From: Rhizobium sp. RU36D
GTDB lineage: Bacteria > Pseudomonadota > Alphaproteobacteria > Rhizobiales > Rhizobiaceae
Length of the DNA: 64,000 nt
Assembly (NCBI RefSeq): GCF_900176345.1
Contig: NZ_FWXU01000015.1
Span: 62,001-126,000, forward strand
Direction of reading: 5' to 3'
Shown here: positions 1-7,915 of the stretch, piece after piece
How the letters are laid out: each line of letters opens with the position of its first letter
Position numbering within the stretch: position 1 is the stretch's first letter
Program-made: the position numbers and the translations under genes
The notes under the pieces: model-generated
What the model saw: only the letters and a program-made list of their open reading frames with translations
Told to the model about the DNA's origin: nothing
Databases searched by the model: none

Positions 1-778
1 GACGTTCGCGCAGGTCCCGATAGGCGGCCTGTACGGTCCTCGACGAGACGAGCGCCAGGCTTTCTTTGTAGGCGGTCAGCGCAGGGCGATAGTTTTCGGC
101 CCGCTCGAAAGCCAGTGCCAGTGCTGCCAGCGCGTCGGCGCGGCTCTCTCGGGTGCGCGAAAGCTCATAGGCGTTGACGGCGGAGGTCATGGCCTCGGTC
201 GCATAGCTGCTGTTGTTGGTGACGCTCGCTGCGGTCCGGGACAGCTCGAGCCACGTCTCGACGTTGTCGGGATCGATGGCGAGCGATGCCTTGAAGCCTG
301 CGATCGCATTGTCCACCTGGCCATTGGCGGCGGCGTTGCGGGCATCGGTGAGATAGCCGACCAACCCTTGCGACATCTGCTCTTCGGTGAGGGACAGGTT
401 TTCCCTGGCCTCGCGGGAATCCTGCGCCAGCTGTTCAGAGATGAAGGGCAGCTTTGGCGGCGCGCCGATGTCGGGCTCCGCGCCTGTTGTGACGATACGG
501 CCGGCCACGGCGCCGACGAAATTGTTGAGCTGATTGAAATCGCTCTTCAGGAAGCACCACTTGACCTTGGGATTGTAGGTGAAGGCCCGGCAGGCTTCAT
601 CGCCAATACAGCTTGCCTCGCACTGCTTCTGCGAGACGTTCTGTTCGGTCCTGAGGTCGAAACCAAAATAGTCGCTGTCCTGTGACAGGACCACCGTTCG
701 GTCTGCCGCAGCAGCGGGATGCGCGACCAGCCCTGAGATCGTGAGAACAAGGGTGAAAAGTCCCAAAAGCGCCCGCAT
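1..778 (-). CDS. Secreted PAN/Apple-domain and TPR protein, N-terminal part (probable alpha-2-macroglobulin family)
   Basis: The reading frame is open from an ATG at 778 to the left window edge, so about 259 N-terminal residues are visible. They start with a Sec signal peptide (MRALLGLFTLVL..., predicted cleavage near AAA-D). A PAN/Apple-like module follows at about residues 30-100 with paired cysteines (QCEASC, DEACRAF, WCFLK). TPR-like helices follow from about residue 140 (GQVDNAIAGFKASLAIDPDNVETWLEL). From memory, rhizobial alpha-2-macroglobulin-like proteins carry this PAN plus TPR front end, so a large periplasmic protease-trapping protein is the likely identity; the diagnostic macroglobulin domains lie outside the window. 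An in-frame ATG at 787 sits directly against GGGAG, whereas the ATG at 778 is spaced 9 bases from it, so 778 was chosen. Confidence 0.6.
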   Translation of the reverse strand, partial: MRALLGLFTLVLTISGLVAHPAAAADRTVVLSQDSDYFGFDLRTEQNVSQKQCEASCIGDEACRAFTYNPKVKWCFLKSDFNQLNNFVGAVAGRIVTTGAEPDIGAPPKLPFISEQLAQDSREARENLSLTEEQMSQGLVGYLTDARNAAANGQVDNAIAGFKASLAIDPDNVETWLELSRTAASVTNNSSYATEAMTSAVNAYELSRTRESRADALAALALAFERAENYRPALTAYKESLALVSSRTVQAAYRDLRER

Positions 779-995
779 CGACGTCATCTCCCGCTATGTG
801 AATTGGCTTGGCCTGCCCTGGTCCCCAGGCAGTTCCCCCGGCCGGTGTCTTCCTTAGCACGGCGCAGCGGCGCGAAGAAGGGGAGGTTTGCAAAGTGGGT
901 GGCCATTGCTCGGATCGGTCGCCATGTCTTCCGGCGCCGATCCTGGACGGCAATTGACAGTGGCGAGCAAAATTTCTCTGGCACAAAAGCCAAAA

Positions 996-1012
996 ATGTA
1001 TACATTATGTAC
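996..1012. promoter_or_regulatory. Operator-like palindrome ATGTATACAT
   Basis: A perfect 10-base palindrome, ATGTATACAT (996-1005), is followed at once by a partial repeat, TATGTAC. ATGTATACAT-like sites are typical of FCD-type GntR regulators. No GntR gene is in the window, so the binder is unknown and the assignment is inference from sequence shape. Confidence 0.3.
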
Positions 1013-1116
1013 GAGGACGATGGCCTTCGATGTCATGACTGAGTTTGTGTCGAGGAGTTTTGTGTCTGTCGGCTTGCCATAAGGGCAGGGGAGTGGGAAG
1101 CGAAAGGTTGTGATTT

Positions 1117-1136
1117 TTATTGTTGCAAAACAATAA
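1117..1136. promoter_or_regulatory. Inverted repeat with 8-bp arms upstream of the aromatic operon
   Basis: The arms TTATTGTT and AACAATAA are separated by GCAA and lie about 170 bp before the first gene of the ring-cleavage operon. The dyad matches the general shape of a LysR-type operator (T-N11-A inside a palindrome). The LysR encoded at 4416 at the end of the operon is the obvious candidate binder. This is inference; no footprint can be seen. Confidence 0.4.
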
Positions 1137-1304
1137 TTAATCATAATCTGACGAGGAACGAAGCCTAGGGCTCTCTTGGTTTTTTGTGGCGGGCGGCCTT
1201 AGGAAGTTCGGCGAGTGCTGACGATAATGATGTCTGTTCGCCCTAGCGTTTGATAGGTTCGGCATACAAACTGTGCACGGAGGCGCGGTTGGGAGGAGAG
1301 GAAA

Positions 1305-2006
1305 ATGGCTGATCAGACGCTGGTGCTGATACCAGGCCTGCTATGTGATGGGGCCGCGTGGCAGCCTGTCGTCGACAGGCTTGAGGCCGACATGGCGATC
1401 GTCATTGCCGATTGCTCCACCCAGGATTCGATAACCCAGATGGCGGTCGATACGCTTGATGCCGTTGAGGGATCCCTTGCTGTAGCAGGGCATTCCATGG
1501 GGGGGCGCGTGGCGCTGGAAATGGTGCGCCTGGCGCCCGATCGCATTTGCCGCATGGCATTGCTCGATACCGGCGTGCATCCGCGCAAGCCGGGCGAGGA
1601 GGTCAAGCGGCAGGAGCTTGTGGATCTGGCCTATCGTGAGGGCATGAGGGCGCTGGCGGCAAAATGGCTGCCGCCGATGGTGCATCCCGATCGACTGACG
1701 GATGAGACATTGATGGCGCCACTGACCGCCATGGTCGAGCGCATGACGCCGGAACTGCACGAAAGGCAGATCAAGGCCTTGCTCGACCGGCCCGCGGCTG
1801 AGCCGGTCTTGCAGAAGATTGCAGTGCCGACCGCGCTGATCGTCGGGCGGCAGGATGCCTGGAGCCCGCTGGCACAGCACGAAGCGATGCAGACCCATAT
1901 TCGCCACGCATCCCTTGATGTGATCGAGGATGCCGGACATTTCGCACCTGTCGAAAGGCCGGAGCCGGTGGCTTGCGTGCTCAAGGCGTGGATGAGATCT
2001 CACTGA
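1305..2006 (+). CDS. Alpha/beta-hydrolase of the aromatic ring-cleavage operon
   Basis: This 233-residue protein has an alpha/beta-hydrolase fold. The nucleophile elbow is GHSMGG near residue 63, the acid is in the LIVGRQDAWSP segment, and the catalytic His is in EDAGHFAPVERP near the C terminus. The start follows GGAGAGGAAA. It is the first gene of a tightly packed operon with ligA, ligB, a YciI-like gene and an aldolase, so it probably hydrolyses an ester precursor or a ring-cleavage product. The compact cap region (REGMRALAAKWLPPM) is like that of small esterases and meta-cleavage product hydrolases. The substrate cannot be read from sequence: possibilities include a gallate or protocatechuate ester, or a lactone intermediate. 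Confidence 0.75.
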   Translation: MADQTLVLIPGLLCDGAAWQPVVDRLEADMAIVIADCSTQDSITQMAVDTLDAVEGSLAVAGHSMGGRVALEMVRLAPDRICRMALLDTGVHPRKPGEEVKRQELVDLAYREGMRALAAKWLPPMVHPDRLTDETLMAPLTAMVERMTPELHERQIKALLDRPAAEPVLQKIAVPTALIVGRQDAWSPLAQHEAMQTHIRHASLDVIEDAGHFAPVERPEPVACVLKAWMRSH

Positions 2007-2015
2007 AGGATAGGC

Positions 2016-2393
2016 ATGATGATCGACAAGGCTTTTGCTTCCCGCGCGGAAGGAGACCGCATTCCCGAGACGCCGCTCTATGACCGGGCGCGGGCCAGCT
2101 ACGGCTATCAGTTGAACAAGATGGGCATGTCGCTTGGCCAGCCCGAAAACCGCGCGGCATTCAAGGCCGATGAGCCCGCCTATCTCGATCGCTTCGGCCT
2201 GACGGAAGAGCAGAAGGCAGCGGTTCTGGCCCGCGACTGGGAGGAAATGGTGCGCCTTGGCGGCAACCTGTTCTTCATCCTGAAGATCGCGGCCGTCGAT
2301 CCGGTGCCGATCACGGCCATCGGCGCGGCGCAGGCCGGCATGGAACACAACGAATTTCTGGTGAAGCGCCTGGGGAAGAAAATCAATGGCTAA
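2016..2393 (+). CDS. ligA: Protocatechuate 4,5-/gallate-type extradiol dioxygenase, small (alpha) subunit
   Basis: A 125-residue protein of the LigA family (PF07746 type), recognised from TPLYDRARASYGYQLNKMG, the FGLTEEQKAAVLARDWEEMVRLGGN segment and the GMEHNEF tail. In LigAB enzymes the alpha subunit covers the active site of the beta subunit and contributes to substrate binding; it has no metal ligands itself. The start is one of two adjacent ATGs (2016 or 2019) behind AAGGA. Its 3' end overlaps ligB by 8 bases, which suggests translational coupling and 1:1 assembly. Family length is about 120-140 residues, so it is complete. Confidence 0.85.
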   Translation: MMIDKAFASRAEGDRIPETPLYDRARASYGYQLNKMGMSLGQPENRAAFKADEPAYLDRFGLTEEQKAAVLARDWEEMVRLGGNLFFILKIAAVDPVPITAIGAAQAGMEHNEFLVKRLGKKING

Positions 2394-3237
2394 GCTTATC
2401 GGAGGGCTCGGAACCTCGCATGTCCCATCTATCGGTGTGGCGCTGGATCGCGGATTGCGTGATACCGCGGACTGGAAGCCGTTCTTTGACGGCTATATTC
2501 CGGCGCAGAAATGGATAGAGGCGGCGCGGCCCGATATCGCCGTCGTTGTTTTCAACGATCACGGCAACTCGTTCTTTCTCGATCGCGTTCCCACCCTCGC
2601 AGTGGGTGTTGCGGAAAGCTACAAGCCTGTCGATGAGGGCTGGGGCCCTCGCGCCATTCCGGATTTCGAGGGCGCAGCCGATTTCTCCTGGCATTTTGTC
2701 GATCAGCTTGTGGAAAACCATTTCGACCCGATGATCTGCCGTGAAATCGAGGTGGATCACGGCCTTCAGGTGCCAATGGAGCTGTTCTTCGGCAAGCCGG
2801 ATCGCTGGCCGGTCAAGGTTGTGCCGATCTTCGTCAATACGATCCAGTATCCCATCCCGACACCCCAGCGCATGTGGGATCTCGGCAAGGCCTTGCGGAA
2901 GGCGGTCGAAAGCTGGCCGACTGATGAGCGCATCGTCATCATGGGCACCGGTGGCCTGTCGCACCAGTTGCAGGGTTCGCGCGCCGGCTTCATCAACCAG
3001 CCCGCCGACCGCGCCTGGATCGACGAGATTGGCAGCAATCCGGAAAAATACCGCAATATGACGCGGCAGGACTATGTCGAGACCTTCGGCAGCGAGGGTG
3101 CCGAACTCATCATGTGGCTGGTCATGCGTGGCGCCATGGATGCCGACGTCGAAACGGTCCACAAGCACTATTTCGCACCGGCGTCGCTGACGGGTGCCGG
3201 GATGGTGGTGCTGGAAAACCTGAAGGCGGCTGCCTGA
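2386..3237 (+). CDS. ligB: Protocatechuate 4,5-/gallate-type extradiol dioxygenase, catalytic (beta) subunit
   Basis: A 283-residue class III extradiol dioxygenase, Fe(II)-dependent, that opens a catecholic ring next to one hydroxyl. All key residues of LigB are visible: iron ligands His12 (GTSHVP), His59 (FNDHG) and Glu240 (GSEGAE), and the catalytic His193 (GGLSHQLQG), with His125 in VDHG. Family knowledge: LigAB acts on protocatechuate and also on gallate, whereas dedicated gallate dioxygenases are usually single fused chains. Here the subunits are split as in LigAB. The lower-pathway genes in the window (aldolase at 3609, galD and galB at 20.9-22.8 kb) handle 4-oxalomesaconate, the direct product from gallate. 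Which acid is the true substrate is not settled. Confidence 0.88.
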   Translation: MAKLIGGLGTSHVPSIGVALDRGLRDTADWKPFFDGYIPAQKWIEAARPDIAVVVFNDHGNSFFLDRVPTLAVGVAESYKPVDEGWGPRAIPDFEGAADFSWHFVDQLVENHFDPMICREIEVDHGLQVPMELFFGKPDRWPVKVVPIFVNTIQYPIPTPQRMWDLGKALRKAVESWPTDERIVIMGTGGLSHQLQGSRAGFINQPADRAWIDEIGSNPEKYRNMTRQDYVETFGSEGAELIMWLVMRGAMDADVETVHKHYFAPASLTGAGMVVLENLKAAA

Positions 3238-3551
3238 TGTATTTCCTGATGATCAACCGGCACAAATCAGGTGTCGCCGCGCTGCGTGACGAGTTGCGTC
3301 CGTCTCACAGGGCCTATGTGGCTGATGGAGGTGGCGGCACGGCACGGGTGCTGATCGGCAGCGCTCTGCTGGACCCTCAAAGCGAGCAGGGGTCTGGAAA
3401 CTTCGGTATCCTGGAGGCCGACAGCCTTGAGCAGGCAAGAGCTTTTGCCGAAGGCGACCCTTTCAACAAAGGCGGTGTGGTGGAAACCATTGAGATCACC
3501 CGCCTGCCTGATAGCTTTCAGGCGCATCGGATCGAACCGATGACGAAGTGA
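3237..3551 (+). CDS. YciI-like small protein of the ring-cleavage operon
   Basis: A 104-residue protein starting with the ATG that overlaps the ligB stop (TGATG), so translation is coupled. It resembles the YciI/muconolactone-isomerase-like ferredoxin fold: MYFLMINRHKSG as first strand, RPSHRAYV helix, and EADSLEQARAFAEGDPFNKGGV, the usual family segment. YciI-like proteins are often small accessory enzymes or isomerases in aromatic catabolism. A role in isomerising a ring-cleavage product is plausible but unproven. The frame is open further upstream inside ligB, but only the 3237 start fits the operon. Confidence 0.7.
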   Translation: MYFLMINRHKSGVAALRDELRPSHRAYVADGGGGTARVLIGSALLDPQSEQGSGNFGILEADSLEQARAFAEGDPFNKGGVVETIEITRLPDSFQAHRIEPMTK

Positions 3552-3608
3552 TGATTTCGATGGCCCCTGGGGCCATCTGGATACGTGTTCGCAGATGGGA
3601 GGAAAAAC

Positions 3609-4280
3609 ATGGCGGTCGTGGTGCAGAATATCGAGCGCGCTGACAGCGCAGTGATCGCGGGGCTTGCGGAATGCGGCGTGGCCACCGTGCACGAGGCCCA
3701 GGGGCGCAAGGGCCTGATGGCCTCTTACATGCGGCCGATCTTTGCCGGCGCGCAGGTTGGCGCCAGCGCCGTCACGATCTCCGCGGCCCCCGGTGACAAC
3801 TGGATGGTGCATGTCGCGATCGAGCAGGTGAAGGCGGGCGATATCCTGGTGCTGGCACCGACTTCGCCCTGCGAAGACGGCTATTTCGGCGACCTGTTGG
3901 CGACATCAATGCAGGCGCGCGGCGGTGTGGGCCTGATCATCGACGCCGGCGTGCGAGATGTCCGTGATCTGACCAAGATGGGTTTCCCGGTCTGGTCCAA
4001 AGCCGTTTTTGCCCAGGGTACTGTCAAGGAGACGTTGGGTTCGGTCAATATCCCCGTCGTCTGCGCCGGTGCGCTGGTCAACCCGGGCGATGTCATCATT
4101 GCCGATGATGATGGCGTGTGCATCGTCCGCCGCGAGGAGGCCGCGGACGTTTTGAAAAAGGCACAAGCACGCGTCGCGGCAGAGGAAGACAAGCGGCGTC
4201 GGCTGGCAGCCGGTGAGTTGGGGCTCGACATCTACTCCATGCGCGAGCGACTGGCGGAAAAGGGATTGAAGTATATCTGA
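3609..4280 (+). CDS. ligK: 4-carboxy-4-hydroxy-2-oxoadipate aldolase (RraA-like fold)
   Basis: A 223-residue protein of the RraA/HMG-CHA aldolase family, which splits 4-carboxy-4-hydroxy-2-oxoadipate into pyruvate and oxaloacetate using a divalent metal. The signature [21 protein letters not shown] (spanning about 94-114) is followed by Val-Arg116-Asp117, the Arg-Asp pair that binds pyruvate and metal in the active enzymes and is not kept in plain RraA RNase-E inhibitors. The start follows GGGAGGAAAAAC. It is the last catalytic gene of the operon and performs the final step of the 4,5-cleavage pathway. Such enzymes can also decarboxylate oxaloacetate. Confidence 0.85.
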   Translation: MAVVVQNIERADSAVIAGLAECGVATVHEAQGRKGLMASYMRPIFAGAQVGASAVTISAAPGDNWMVHVAIEQVKAGDILVLAPTSPCEDGYFGDLLATSMQARGGVGLIIDAGVRDVRDLTKMGFPVWSKAVFAQGTVKETLGSVNIPVVCAGALVNPGDVIIADDDGVCIVRREEAADVLKKAQARVAAEEDKRRRLAAGELGLDIYSMRERLAEKGLKYI

Positions 4281-4415
4281 CAGGCGGCGTTTCGGCGGTC
4301 TGATGCGGGCGACTGTTCGTTCGAGGGCTCGTCAAGGAAGGACTGCTGGACATCGAAATCGCTGCTCGGAGGTGCTGTAGGAGGCGGGCCATCCGGCGCG
4401 GCGGGAGGAAAAGCC

Positions 4416-5687
4416 ATGCTTAACTTTGTCGATCAGAGGCAGGCGCCTACGAATGAAGAGATGGAGGAGCGGCCCGCCCGCTGCTCCTATCCAAACCTGC
4501 GGCATATCCGCTTGCTCGACAGTGCGGCCGCCTGCGGCTCGCTGTCCCGCGCCGCCAACGAGATCCATATCTCGCAGCCTGCGGCGACGCAGGCCATTAC
4601 GCGATTGGAAGAGCAGTTTGGCGTGCAACTCCTTCTCCGCGGCAGCAATGGCATATCGCTGACAGAAAGAGGGGCGCTGGTTGTTGCACGCTTCCGCCGC
4701 GCGCTTCAGTGCCTTCGCAAGGCCGGTCAGGATATCCAGAGGCAGTCAAGGGTCGACGGCGGAGCGTCTGATATCCTGGAGACCCATTCGACGATTGCGC
4801 ATCTACGGGCGATAGCTGCGTTTGCAGATACCGGAAGTTTCGCCGCTGCCGGCAAGTTTCTGGATCAGGCCGAGTCCTCCGTGCACCGAGCGGCGCGCCA
4901 ACTTGAGCGCATCGCCGGCGTGCCGCTGTTCGAGGAGCGCAGCCGACACCTCAGGCTAACGTCGGTAGGCCGTCTGCTGGCTGTGCAGGCCAATCTTTTT
5001 CTCGCTGAGATCGTCAGTGCCCATGAAGAACTTCTGGAATACGAGGGCAGTTTTTCGGGCCGCGTGAGGATCGGCACGCTGCCGCTCGTGCGTAACAGTA
5101 TCGTGCCACAACTCGTGGCGCGCGTGTCGCGGCAACACCCGCAAGCGGTGTTCGAGATCAGCGATGGCGATTACGACAGCCAGATCGCAGCCCTTGTGGC
5201 GGGGCGTATCGACATGCTGGTGGGAGCGCTCAGGTCAACACAGGACGTGGGCTTGATCCAGCAGGAACTGTTCTGCGATGCGCTATCGGTCATCGCCCGT
5301 CGCAAACACCCATTGCTGATGCGGGAGATGGTCACGAGACAGGATTTGGCGAACTATCCCTGGGTGGTCTCACGGCAGGGAACGCCGACGCGGGCGATAT
5401 TCGACAGGTTGGCCCTAGGCGCTCATGGAATATCCAACACTGTCTCGCCGCCGATCATCGCGGGCTCTTCGGACATCGTGCGCGGCATTCTCTTGGAAAC
5501 GGACCGGCTTACCATCCTGTCGCCTCGACAGATCGCCCATGAGATCGATTCCGGTCTGCTGGGGGTGGTCGCTTATGATCTTGAAAATACCGAAAGGCGC
5601 ATTGGCATGACCTTTCGCATGGGATGGCAACCGACGGCCTTGCAGCGCATCGTCGTAGAGACATTGCAGGAGATTGCCAGGGGTTAG
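4416..5687 (+). CDS. LysR-type regulator with two N-terminal helix-turn-helix domains
   Basis: This 423-residue protein is about 100 residues longer than a usual LysR regulator because it has two winged-HTH units. HTH 1 is at about 28-88 (RHIRLLDSAAACGSLSRAAN..SQPAATQAITRLEEQFG). HTH 2 is at about 129-188 (HLRAIAAFADTGSFAAAGKFL..SSVHRAARQLERIAGVPLF). The effector-binding domain follows at about 215-420 (GRVRIGTLPLVRNSIVPQLV onward). HTH 2 keeps the fold but its recognition region (AESSVHRA) departs from the standard SQPAxS pattern. It lies 135 bp after the aldolase, in the same direction, and probably regulates the ring-cleavage operon. A double-HTH LysR architecture is known but uncommon. 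Confidence 0.85.
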   Translation: MLNFVDQRQAPTNEEMEERPARCSYPNLRHIRLLDSAAACGSLSRAANEIHISQPAATQAITRLEEQFGVQLLLRGSNGISLTERGALVVARFRRALQCLRKAGQDIQRQSRVDGGASDILETHSTIAHLRAIAAFADTGSFAAAGKFLDQAESSVHRAARQLERIAGVPLFEERSRHLRLTSVGRLLAVQANLFLAEIVSAHEELLEYEGSFSGRVRIGTLPLVRNSIVPQLVARVSRQHPQAVFEISDGDYDSQIAALVAGRIDMLVGALRSTQDVGLIQQELFCDALSVIARRKHPLLMREMVTRQDLANYPWVVSRQGTPTRAIFDRLALGAHGISNTVSPPIIAGSSDIVRGILLETDRLTILSPRQIAHEIDSGLLGVVAYDLENTERRIGMTFRMGWQPTALQRIVVETLQEIARG

Positions 5688-5709
5688 ACCGGGATGACCG
5701 CTAACGCAA

Positions 5710-5731
5710 GACGGAGGCCGAAGCCTCCGTC
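5710..5731. terminator. Stem-loop terminator between convergent LysR and csbD
   Basis: Nine-base arms GACGGAGGC and GCCTCCGTC flank CGAA. On the minus strand the loop reads TTCG closed by C-G, a very stable tetraloop, so it probably ends csbD transcription, and perhaps LysR transcription too. There is no strong T run on either side. Confidence 0.6.
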
Positions 5732-5762
5732 ATGGTAGATGTTTGGAGACGATACGGGGCCG

Positions 5763-5960
5763 TCAGTGACGGCCAAGCCAGGTGTCGATCTCGCGTTCGG
5801 TCTCTTCCTGAGACTTGCCGTAAAGCTCCTGCAGGCGGCCGGACAGCTGCTTGCGGTTGCCCTTGACCACATCAAGATCGTCGCCGGTCAGCTTGCCCCA
5901 CTGGGTCTGGACCTTGCCCTTGAACTGCTCCCAATTGCCTTCAACCTGATTCCAGTTCAT
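5763..5960 (-). CDS. CsbD family stress protein
   Basis: A 65-residue hydrophilic protein that is a full-length CsbD family member (MNWNQVEGNWEQFKGKVQTQWGKLTGDDLDVV..., ending WLGRH). CsbD proteins are small stress-induced proteins of unknown molecular role and typical members of general stress regulons. The start codon follows AAGGAG. An EcfG-type promoter (6004-6028, minus strand) lies 44 bp upstream of the start, so control by the sigma factor encoded at 13518 is very likely. The frame continues upstream, but the ribosome site fixes this start. Confidence 0.9.
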   Translation of the reverse strand: MNWNQVEGNWEQFKGKVQTQWGKLTGDDLDVVKGNRKQLSGRLQELYGKSQEETEREIDTWLGRH

Positions 5961-6003
5961 GCTACATCTCCTTGTGAATATGAGTGATTTGCATCGCTCC
6001 ATG

Positions 6004-6028
6004 AACGCGCCTGAATCGCGGGAGTTCC
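6004..6028 (-). promoter_or_regulatory. EcfG-type promoter for csbD
   Basis: On the minus strand GGAAC is followed after 16 bases by CGTT, the consensus for the alphaproteobacterial general stress sigma factor. It lies 44-68 bp before the csbD start and overlaps the 5' leader of the divergent histidine kinase gene. Confidence 0.8.
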
Positions 6029-6031
6029 GGC

Positions 6032-7792
6032 TTGCTGCGGAAAATTGTTGCAACGCTGGGGCGGGAATCGGGCGCACCGAGGCAGGGCGAGGGCTCGCGG
6101 TCCAGAGGGGCCGGCGGGGATGCGTCCGCCAACAAGTCCAAACCCAAGTCTCGCCGCTTGCGTCCTGCAGCCGCGTCTTTTTCCCGTGACAGGGGGCGCC
6201 TCGTTTGGGGCGTTTTTGTCGTCTTCGTCTTGATTGGAGTGATCGGCTCGAGTGCGGCACACCGCGCTGAAAACGCCGCTACCGTGGCGTCGTTTCAGGT
6301 AACGGCCGATGCCTTGATAGATCGCTTGCATGAGCATGTGGAGCGAGAATTCGGGTTGCTGGACTCCACAGTTGCTCTCGCCTCGGTGGCCGGAGAGCAG
6401 GTCGATGCAGCGCTGTTTCGACGCTATATCGAAAGCCTGCGTCTCAAGGACGCTTACGTCGGCGTGCAAGCCATTGGCTATGCTCCCTATGTGGCAACCG
6501 GTGCGGAAGCGGCCGTCGTCAACCGACTCGCAGCCGACTATGCCATAACAAGGGAAGTCTGGCCGGCGACGCAACAGCCGATGCGGACGCCCATATCGCT
6601 CATAGAACCTCAGGATGAGCGAAATCGAGGGCTGCTCGGCTATGACATGTTCTCGGAACTGTCCCGCAGGGAAGCCATCATCAAGGCGATGCAGGACCGC
6701 CAGGTGAGCATCACAGTGCCCTTGGAATTGTTTCCGGGCAGGAGTGACGCCACACAAAAAGGTTTCTTCGCCTATCGTGCCGTTCCATCGGCCCCGCAGG
6801 ATGGCGGGCGCCCTCAAGGGTTTGTGCAGGCGACATTTCAGGCCGGTGCCCTGCACCGCGCAGTTTTGGGCGACGCCAAGCCGGCGCAAATCGAAATACA
6901 GACCCGGGATACCACCAGCGATCTGGATAGCGTCCTCTACCAATCCTCCAATTTTGCGGAGCAACGTTTCTCCGAGGCATTCCAGGCATCGCAGGCCGTG
7001 ATCATCGGAGGGCGGGAGTGGACCGTCACCGCCCGGCCGGGTCCCGGCTACAAGCTCGCGCCCCCCGTTTTCACCTATGCTGTCTCAACGATTTTCGCGA
7101 TGCTCGCCATATTGGCGACGCTCGCGGCGCTTTGGTGGACGCGCGCGCGCGACATGGCGCACGAGGTGAACGATGTGCTCGAGAAGGCCGCCGATGAAAA
7201 GGAGTTGTTGCTGCATGAGACGAAGCATCGCATCAAAAACTCGATTGCCCGGATCATCGCCATTGCCCGGCAAACGGGGCTGAGTTCCAAGTCCATCCAG
7301 GAGTTCAACACGTCGTTTGCGACCCGGCTTCAGGCGATGGTCGCCGCCCAGGACGTGCTGACACGGTCTCAGGGACGGGAAACGGATCTGCGCAGCCTCC
7401 TGAAGCTGGAGCTTGCGCCCGTCTTTGGCCCGGCACTCAACAGCACGCGCCTCGAAGGTCCGGATGTCAGGCTGACGGAACGCATGGTCCAGGCTCTGGG
7501 CCTGACATTTCACGAGTTGGCGACCAACTCGCTGAAATATGGAGCAGCAGGTGCGGCCGATGGTGAAGTGCTTGTGCGATGGCGGGTTGTCGATCAGGAT
7601 GGCGAAGAGCGTCTGGAACTGGAATGGCGAGAGGTTCGCACCCTCACGCAATTCAATGGATCCAAGCGAGGATTTGGAACCCGGCTCGTCGATATCAACA
7701 TCGGCTCTGAACTCGGCGGCCTGATTGATCGCATCGCTACAGGCAGCGGATTGGCCATCCGCATGCAAATTCCGCTCCCGCCGCAGTCCTAA
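6032..7792 (+). CDS. CHASE-domain HWE/HisKA_2-type sensor histidine kinase
   Basis: A 586-residue membrane sensor kinase. A basic N terminus leads to TM1 (about 57-74), a periplasmic CHASE-like sensor (about 80-345, with GVQAIGYAPYV and GYDMFSE), TM2 (about 348-368) and a cytoplasmic kinase. The phospho-acceptor is His399 in ETKHRIKNSIARI, the H-R-x-K-N form of HWE/HisKA_2 kinases. The ATP-binding domain has TFHELATNSLKYGA and RGFGTRLV. Kinases of this class phosphorylate PhyR in other Alphaproteobacteria, and phyR lies 1.3 kb downstream. The start used is TTG with GGGAG 7-8 bases upstream; no better ATG is in frame near the N terminus. Its stimulus is unknown. Confidence 0.88.
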   Translation: MLRKIVATLGRESGAPRQGEGSRSRGAGGDASANKSKPKSRRLRPAAASFSRDRGRLVWGVFVVFVLIGVIGSSAAHRAENAATVASFQVTADALIDRLHEHVEREFGLLDSTVALASVAGEQVDAALFRRYIESLRLKDAYVGVQAIGYAPYVATGAEAAVVNRLAADYAITREVWPATQQPMRTPISLIEPQDERNRGLLGYDMFSELSRREAIIKAMQDRQVSITVPLELFPGRSDATQKGFFAYRAVPSAPQDGGRPQGFVQATFQAGALHRAVLGDAKPAQIEIQTRDTTSDLDSVLYQSSNFAEQRFSEAFQASQAVIIGGREWTVTARPGPGYKLAPPVFTYAVSTIFAMLAILATLAALWWTRARDMAHEVNDVLEKAADEKELLLHETKHRIKNSIARIIAIARQTGLSSKSIQEFNTSFATRLQAMVAAQDVLTRSQGRETDLRSLLKLELAPVFGPALNSTRLEGPDVRLTERMVQALGLTFHELATNSLKYGAAGAADGEVLVRWRVVDQDGEERLELEWREVRTLTQFNGSKRGFGTRLVDINIGSELGGLIDRIATGSGLAIRMQIPLPPQS

Positions 7793-7832
7793 GTGCTCAG
7801 TGTGCCTGTGGCGGGAATATCTCCCGTGGCTT

Positions 7833-7857
7833 GGAACAAACCCGACCTTTGCGCGTT
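7833..7857 (+). promoter_or_regulatory. EcfG-type promoter for the DUF883/holin-like pair
   Basis: GGAAC (7833-7837), 16 bases, then CGTT (7854-7857). It lies 58 bp upstream of the DUF883 gene and just past the end of the kinase gene. Confidence 0.8.
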
Positions 7858-7915
7858 TTGACCGCGACACTGAACAAGTCCTCGTCGATAGACGTCCAGC
7901 GCAAGGAGAGCATCA

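Larger units (their letters stand above)
779..1304. other. Intergenic region between divergent transcription units (526 bp)
   Basis: No convincing gene lies here; short open frames on both strands lack ribosome sites and family resemblance. The region separates the leftward PAN/TPR gene from the rightward aromatic operon and must hold both promoters. It contains two operator-like palindromes, listed separately, and is clearly richer in A+T around 1105-1150 than its surroundings. Confidence 0.6.

Noticed and set aside
1341..2348. 335-codon open frame on the minus strand across the hydrolase and ligA
   Set aside because: It is antisense to two clearly recognised genes, has no ribosome site and no family resemblance; long antisense frames are expected at this G+C content.
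5957..6964. 335-codon open frame on the minus strand over the CHASE kinase
   Set aside because: Antisense to a protein with clear kinase motifs; composition is low-complexity Arg/Gly/Leu without domain signs.
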